From Streptosporangium sp. NBC_01755 (lineage in GTDB: Bacteria > Actinomycetota > Actinomycetes > Streptosporangiales > Streptosporangiaceae): a DNA stretch of 64,000 bases. The notes beneath the pieces were generated by a model. That model saw only the letters and a program-made list of their open reading frames with translations, searched no databases and had not been told where the DNA came from. The stretch covers positions 3,038,001 through 3,102,000 of the forward strand of contig NZ_CP109131.1 of NCBI RefSeq assembly GCF_035917995.1, read 5' to 3'. Within the stretch, counting starts at the first letter, position 1; every line of letters starts with the position of its first letter. Positions 60,258-64,000 of this stretch are shown here, piece after piece. Position numbers and translations under genes: made by a program.

Positions 60258-61235
60258 GCGGGAGCGGGAAACGCAGATGAGCATGCAGTCGCCTGCCGCG
60301 CGTTCCGCCTCGTCCAGGACGCAGTCACGGTGGTCGGGAATACCGTCGAGCACCGTGGTCTCACAGGTGCCGCAGGTGCCCTGCCTGCAGGAGGAGAGCA
60401 TGTCGATGCCCACGCCGCGTACCGCGTCGAGGATGGAGACGTCCGGATCGACGGTGACGGTCTTGCCTGAGCGGCGCAGTTCGACGTCGAACGGCCCCTT
60501 GCGTGCCGGCGCGTCCAGTTCCGGCGGGGTGAACCGCTCGGTACGCAGCGTGTACTCCGGCCACGGGGAGCAGGCCGACTCGGCCGCGGCAAGAAGGGGG
60601 GCGGGGCCGCAGCAGTAGACCTTCGTCCCTTCTCGTGGCTCGCCGAGCCAGGTGGCCAGGTCCAGCAGGCCGTACTCGTCCTGCGGTACGAGACGCACTC
60701 GGTCGCCGTAGCGCTCGAGTTCGTCGCGGAAGGCCATCGACGTGCGCCGCCGCCCGCCGTACAGCAGCTTCCACTCGGCCCCCATCATGTCGGCCTGCCG
60801 GATCATCGGCAGCAGCGGGGTGATCCCGATGCCTCCGGCAATGAACAGATATTCGTCCGAGGGCACCATCGGGAAGTGGTTGCGGGGCCCGCCGAGCCCG
60901 AGCAGGTCGCCGGGCCGCAGGGTGTCGTGCACCCAGGCGGAGCCACGGCGGCCAGTGGGTTCGCGGAGAACGGCCACCCGGTAGGTGAACGGGTCCCACC
61001 GGTCACCGCACAGGGAGTACTGGCGGGTCAGGCCGTTGGGCAACACCAGGTCCACATGTGAGCCCGGGGTCCAGGCCGGCAGCCGGTCGCCCTGGGGGTG
61101 TTCCAGAGTCAGCGCGACGACGTCGTCGGCGACCTGGGTTCTGGCGGTGACGCGCACGGTGGCCTGGTCCGTCCCGGCGGGAACGGACCCGGCGGGAACG
61201 GACCCGGCGGGGACGGAGAACTCGTCGTCGGTCAC
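60231..61235 (-). CDS. Phthalate dioxygenase reductase-type flavoprotein with 2Fe-2S domain
   Basis: Electron-transfer protein of 334 residues. The order is FMN/FAD domain (TRQYSLCGD), NAD(P) domain (LFIAGGIGITPLLPM) and C-terminal plant-type ferredoxin with CRQGTCGTCETTVLDG and a later Cys in HRDCVLD. This is the VanB/PDR layout. It starts at a GTG that overlaps the monooxygenase stop (GTGA). A short AGSVP repeat lies near the N-terminus. It probably supplies electrons from NADH to the P450 downstream. Confidence 0.9.
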   Translation of the reverse strand: MTDDEFSVPAGSVPAGSVPAGTDQATVRVTARTQVADDVVALTLEHPQGDRLPAWTPGSHVDLVLPNGLTRQYSLCGDRWDPFTYRVAVLREPTGRRGSAWVHDTLRPGDLLGLGGPRNHFPMVPSDEYLFIAGGIGITPLLPMIRQADMMGAEWKLLYGGRRRTSMAFRDELERYGDRVRLVPQDEYGLLDLATWLGEPREGTKVYCCGPAPLLAAAESACSPWPEYTLRTERFTPPELDAPARKGPFDVELRRSGKTVTVDPDVSILDAVRGVGIDMLSSCRQGTCGTCETTVLDGIPDHRDCVLDEAERAAGDCMLICVSRSRTDRLVLDL

Positions 61236-63253
61236 CTGGCCGTCTCCTGTTCGGGGTGGTGGCCGAGCAGCTCGTAGGCCGCGAGGTCGGGTGCGCGGGT
61301 GATGTCGTAGTACTCCTGCAGCGAGAACGGCCAGACCTGGGAGGCCCGCCCGAACCGGTTCTGGTACCAGGTGCTGACCTGAACGGCACCCCAGGCCTTG
61401 AGCTTGTTGCCGGCGTCGACCCGGTCGCAGAACTCCTTCAGGGCGGTCTCCTGGCAGTCGAGGGACCGGTACCCGGATCGCAGCAGCTCCCCGATGCACG
61501 CGACGGTGTATTCGGCCGCGCACTCGGCCATGAAGATCGCGCTGCCGTTGACCACCACGCCGGTGTTGGGCCCCATCAGCATGAACAGGTTGGGGAACCT
61601 GGGCACGGTGACCCCGAGGTAGGCACGGGCGTCTCCGCCCCAGTACTCGTGGAGGTCGGCGTCGTCTCGTCCGCGGATCGTCATCGGTTCCAGGTAGTCC
61701 GAGGCATGGAAGCCGGTGGCGTAGACGATGAGGTCGACATCGTGCACGGTCCCGTCCGCCGTCCGCACCCCCTTCTCGGTGATGGCCTCGATGGGGTCGA
61801 CGACGAGGTCGACGTGCGGCCGCTTCAGCGCGGCCGCCCACACGCCGTTGTCCCGGGTCATCCGTTTGGCCCCGGGCGGGTAGGTGGGGGTCATCTTGGC
61901 CAGCAGGTCCGGGCGGTCGGCGAGCTGGATCTTCAGGCGCTCCAGCAGCTGGCTGCGCAGTGCGGCGTTCGCGGCGGACGTCGAGTGCGGATCGGTCCAG
62001 TCCGGATCGACCTGGACGAACGGCAGCCGGCCCTCGGCGGCCAGCCAGAAATGCCAGAACCGGTACCAGCGGCCGTAGTACGGCACGTGACGCAGCAGCC
62101 AGAACATGCCGGGACGGATGTCATCGTGGTAGGTCGGTGTGGGCAGCATCCACGGCGCGTTGCGCTGGAACACCGTGAGGTGCTCGACCTGGTCGGCGAT
62201 CGCGGGCACGATCTGGTACGCGCTGGCGCCGGTGCCGATCACTGCCACCCGCAGGCCGGTGAGGTCGAGTTCCCGGTCCCATTGCGCGGAATGGAACGAG
62301 CGGCCCGCGAAGGTGTCCCGGCCGGGGATGTCGGGGATGTTGGGGCGGTTGAGCTGCCCGACCGCGGTGATGATCGCCTGGAAGTGGTGGGTGCGGGTGT
62401 TGCCGTCGGAGTCCCGGACGGTCACATCCCATCCCTGCTTCGTCTCGTCGAAGCAGGCCTCGACGACCTCGGTGCCGAAACGAATGTGCGGGCGCAGCCC
62501 GAACCGGGTCGCCACGTCCTGGAGATACGCCTCGATCTCCACCTGCTCGGAGAACTGCTGCGGCCAGTCCGGCTTCTGCGCGAACGAGTAGCTGTAGGCA
62601 TAGTTCGGGGTGTCGAGCCGGCACCCGGGATAGACGTTCTCCCACCAGGTGCCGCCCACCTCCGGGTTCTTCTCGAACATCACGAACGGCACACCGGCCT
62701 GGCGCAGGCGGTGCGCGGCGGCCATGCCGGAGATGCCGGCCCCTATGACGGCGACGGTGAAGTCCGCCTCCGGGGCGATGTCCTGCTTCGACCAGCCCGG
62801 TGTCCCGTAGTCGCGGGGAAGACCCAGCTCGTGGCGGAGCAGCGGGATGTATTCGGGTCCGGCGTCCTTGGTGAGGAACCGCATGATGCGGTTGAGGGCG
62901 GCCGCGCTCGGCTCCGCGCTCGGCTCCGCGGCGCGGACCGACCCCCGGTCCCGAAGACGGATGAGCGCCTGGAGCGCCACCGCGCGTGCGCGCTCCTGGC
63001 TCGCCGCGCTCATCCCCCCCTGCGGAGCGATCACGGAGTCCATGGGAGGCAGTGGCGGCTTGAGATCGTCGCCGAGCAGTTCGGGCTCGTCGTCGACCAG
63101 TGCCAGCGCGGCCAGCAGGGCGGGCAGCTCCGCATCCGCCAACGCCCGGGCGATGAAGTCGTCGTCCTCGGTGATCGGCAGAACGTCGTCGTAGTCGGGT
63201 TCGGTGAAAGCGATGAAATCGCTGGGCCCCGATTGCGCCGGCATCGGTTTCAC
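61232..63253 (-). CDS. Baeyer-Villiger monooxygenase, HAPMO-like
   Basis: NADPH-dependent flavoenzyme of 673 residues. The FAD loop is VAVIGAGISGMAAA and the NADPH loop VAVIGTGASAYQIV. GGTWWENVYPGCRLD and FAGRSFHSAQWD are Baeyer-Villiger fingerprints. An extra N-terminal domain of about 150 residues (ALADAELPALLAALALV) is like that of 4-hydroxyacetophenone monooxygenase. It would turn an aryl or alkyl ketone into an ester for the neighbouring hydrolase. The GTG at 63253 overlaps the hydrolase stop; an ATG at 63244 is an alternative. Confidence 0.88.
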   Translation of the reverse strand: MKPMPAQSGPSDFIAFTEPDYDDVLPITEDDDFIARALADAELPALLAALALVDDEPELLGDDLKPPLPPMDSVIAPQGGMSAASQERARAVALQALIRLRDRGSVRAAEPSAEPSAAALNRIMRFLTKDAGPEYIPLLRHELGLPRDYGTPGWSKQDIAPEADFTVAVIGAGISGMAAAHRLRQAGVPFVMFEKNPEVGGTWWENVYPGCRLDTPNYAYSYSFAQKPDWPQQFSEQVEIEAYLQDVATRFGLRPHIRFGTEVVEACFDETKQGWDVTVRDSDGNTRTHHFQAIITAVGQLNRPNIPDIPGRDTFAGRSFHSAQWDRELDLTGLRVAVIGTGASAYQIVPAIADQVEHLTVFQRNAPWMLPTPTYHDDIRPGMFWLLRHVPYYGRWYRFWHFWLAAEGRLPFVQVDPDWTDPHSTSAANAALRSQLLERLKIQLADRPDLLAKMTPTYPPGAKRMTRDNGVWAAALKRPHVDLVVDPIEAITEKGVRTADGTVHDVDLIVYATGFHASDYLEPMTIRGRDDADLHEYWGGDARAYLGVTVPRFPNLFMLMGPNTGVVVNGSAIFMAECAAEYTVACIGELLRSGYRSLDCQETALKEFCDRVDAGNKLKAWGAVQVSTWYQNRFGRASQVWPFSLQEYYDITRAPDLAAYELLGHHPEQETAR

Positions 63254-64000
63254 ACCGCCTTCTTCTGGAGGAACTCGGCGATCATGCGGCTCGTCTCCTC
63301 CGGCGCCTCGATGTTCGGCTCGTGGCTGTAGTCGACTTCCACGCTGGTCGCCCCGGGTGCGAGATCGGTCAGTTTCTTGGACCATCCGGTTTCCAGAAGC
63401 GTGTCGTACCGTCCCTCGACGAGCAGCAACGGCGTCTCCAGCTCGCGCATCCGATCAAGGAAGGTGTCCGGAGGAAGCTGCCGCTGCACGGCGGGGTTGC
63501 TCAGCCGCGGTGCCATCAGCGACTCCCAGTGGCCGGGGATGAGGCTGTTCTCATGCCGCCGGCGGATGTGGTCGTCCAGTCCTTCGGTGCTGCGGACGAT
63601 CAACCGGGTCATCTTCTCGGCCGCCTCAAGACTGGGCTCGTAGTCCGCGAGCGCGGCGATGCCCTCGGGGACTCGGAACGGTCCACCGGTGCCGGAGATG
63701 CTGACGGCGCGGTCGACCGGCCAGGGACGGCCGGGTTCCACCAGTGCCCGCAGCAGCAGGGAGCCGCCGAAGGAGGCACCGACGAAGTGTGCCCGGTCGA
63801 TGCCCAGTGCCTGGCAGAAGGCGGCGACGTGCACGATGCGCGCCGCGTAGGGGGACCGGTCGAGGAAGACGGCCTTGTCGGTGCCGCCCCAGCCGAGGAG
63901 TTCCGGCGCGACCACGTGGAAGTCCGCGGACAGGGCGTCGATCACCGGTCCCCAGCAGAGTTCCGCGGTGGTGCCGAAACCGCCGTCATGAATGAGTACG
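63250..64000 (-). CDS. Alpha/beta-hydrolase (esterase), 5' end outside the window
   Basis: The visible part runs off the right edge, beginning VLIHDGGFGTTAELCW (oxyanion loop HDGGFG). The nucleophile is in FVGASFGGSLL, the acid in LVEGRYDTLLE and the base His in DYSHEPNIEAPEE. It ends in a GTGA overlap with the monooxygenase gene, so the two are translationally coupled. Expected role: hydrolysis of the ester made by the Baeyer-Villiger enzyme. Confidence 0.87.
   Translation of the reverse strand, partial: VLIHDGGFGTTAELCWGPVIDALSADFHVVAPELLGWGGTDKAVFLDRSPYAARIVHVAAFCQALGIDRAHFVGASFGGSLLLRALVEPGRPWPVDRAVSISGTGGPFRVPEGIAALADYEPSLEAAEKMTRLIVRSTEGLDDHIRRRHENSLIPGHWESLMAPRLSNPAVQRQLPPDTFLDRMRELETPLLLVEGRYDTLLETGWSKKLTDLAPGATSVEVDYSHEPNIEAPEETSRMIAEFLQKKAV

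Noticed and set aside
61256-63331. 691-codon frame opposite the Baeyer-Villiger monooxygenase
   Set aside because: Shadow frame; the opposite strand has all FAD, NADPH and BVMO motifs.

Overview
The window is very GC-rich actinobacterial DNA. Third codon positions are almost all G or C, GTG starts are frequent, and there are SARP, LuxR, XRE, ECF and PadR regulators, AfsR-like STAND proteins, FmdB/formamidase and PspC genes. I infer a filamentous actinomycete, most likely of the Streptosporangiales; this is a judgement from gene content, not from a database comparison.

Layout. 0-7 kb: the end of an O-methyltransferase, a GT4 glycosyltransferase, a truncated DedA gene, a large SARP regulator and a DHA2-type exporter preceded by three perfect 31-bp tandem repeats. 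7.7-10.2 kb: secreted M14 carboxypeptidase and RpiR regulator. 10.2-17.1 kb: a Nudix-like gene divergent from a caspase/NACHT/WD40 protein that overlaps an LCAT-like lipase gene, a probable immunity or cell-death locus. 17.1-27.4 kb: DsrE, LuxR-ATPase, ECF42 sigma plus YCII/DGPF protein, PadR with a partner gene split by a fold-back element, NmrA, VOC/AraC, and two toxin-antitoxin modules. 27.5-32.1 kb: S9 oligopeptidase, small membrane protein, XRE/MmyB-type regulator.

32.1-41 kb is a decay zone of truncated and fused genes and IS remnants (AKR/methyltransferase, IS5 relic, tRNA-Thr half, frameshifted IS110, frameshifted membrane protein, MFS/PPOX fusion, IS3 relic). It also holds intact genes: ABM, DsbA-like, FmdB/formamidase, and an M48 homologue that has lost its zinc site.

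41.0-45.6 kb is the most interesting part: a five-gene, tightly overlapping RiPP-type operon. It encodes a 57-aa precursor whose C-terminus holds three aromatic-X-Arg triads, a radical SAM/SPASM enzyme fused to an HExxH domain, a UPF0489-like putative peptide arginase, a GNAT and a DUF483-like protein. The inferred product is a triceptide-like multi-cyclophane peptide with Arg-to-Orn conversion.

45.8-51.8 kb: an ATP-binding regulator operon interrupted by an apparently complete IS3 element with 3-bp target duplication, an ABM/XRE pair, an integrase remnant and three tRNA genes (Phe, Asp, Glu). 51.8-58 kb is housekeeping-like: metallophosphoesterase, zincin, MFS, PspC, acyl-CoA dehydrogenase, DEDDh exonuclease, tRNA-Lys. 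58.1-64 kb: a SUKH/MltG fusion relic, then a minus-strand operon of alpha/beta hydrolase, HAPMO-like Baeyer-Villiger monooxygenase, ferredoxin-type reductase and P450, suggesting oxidative ketone catabolism.
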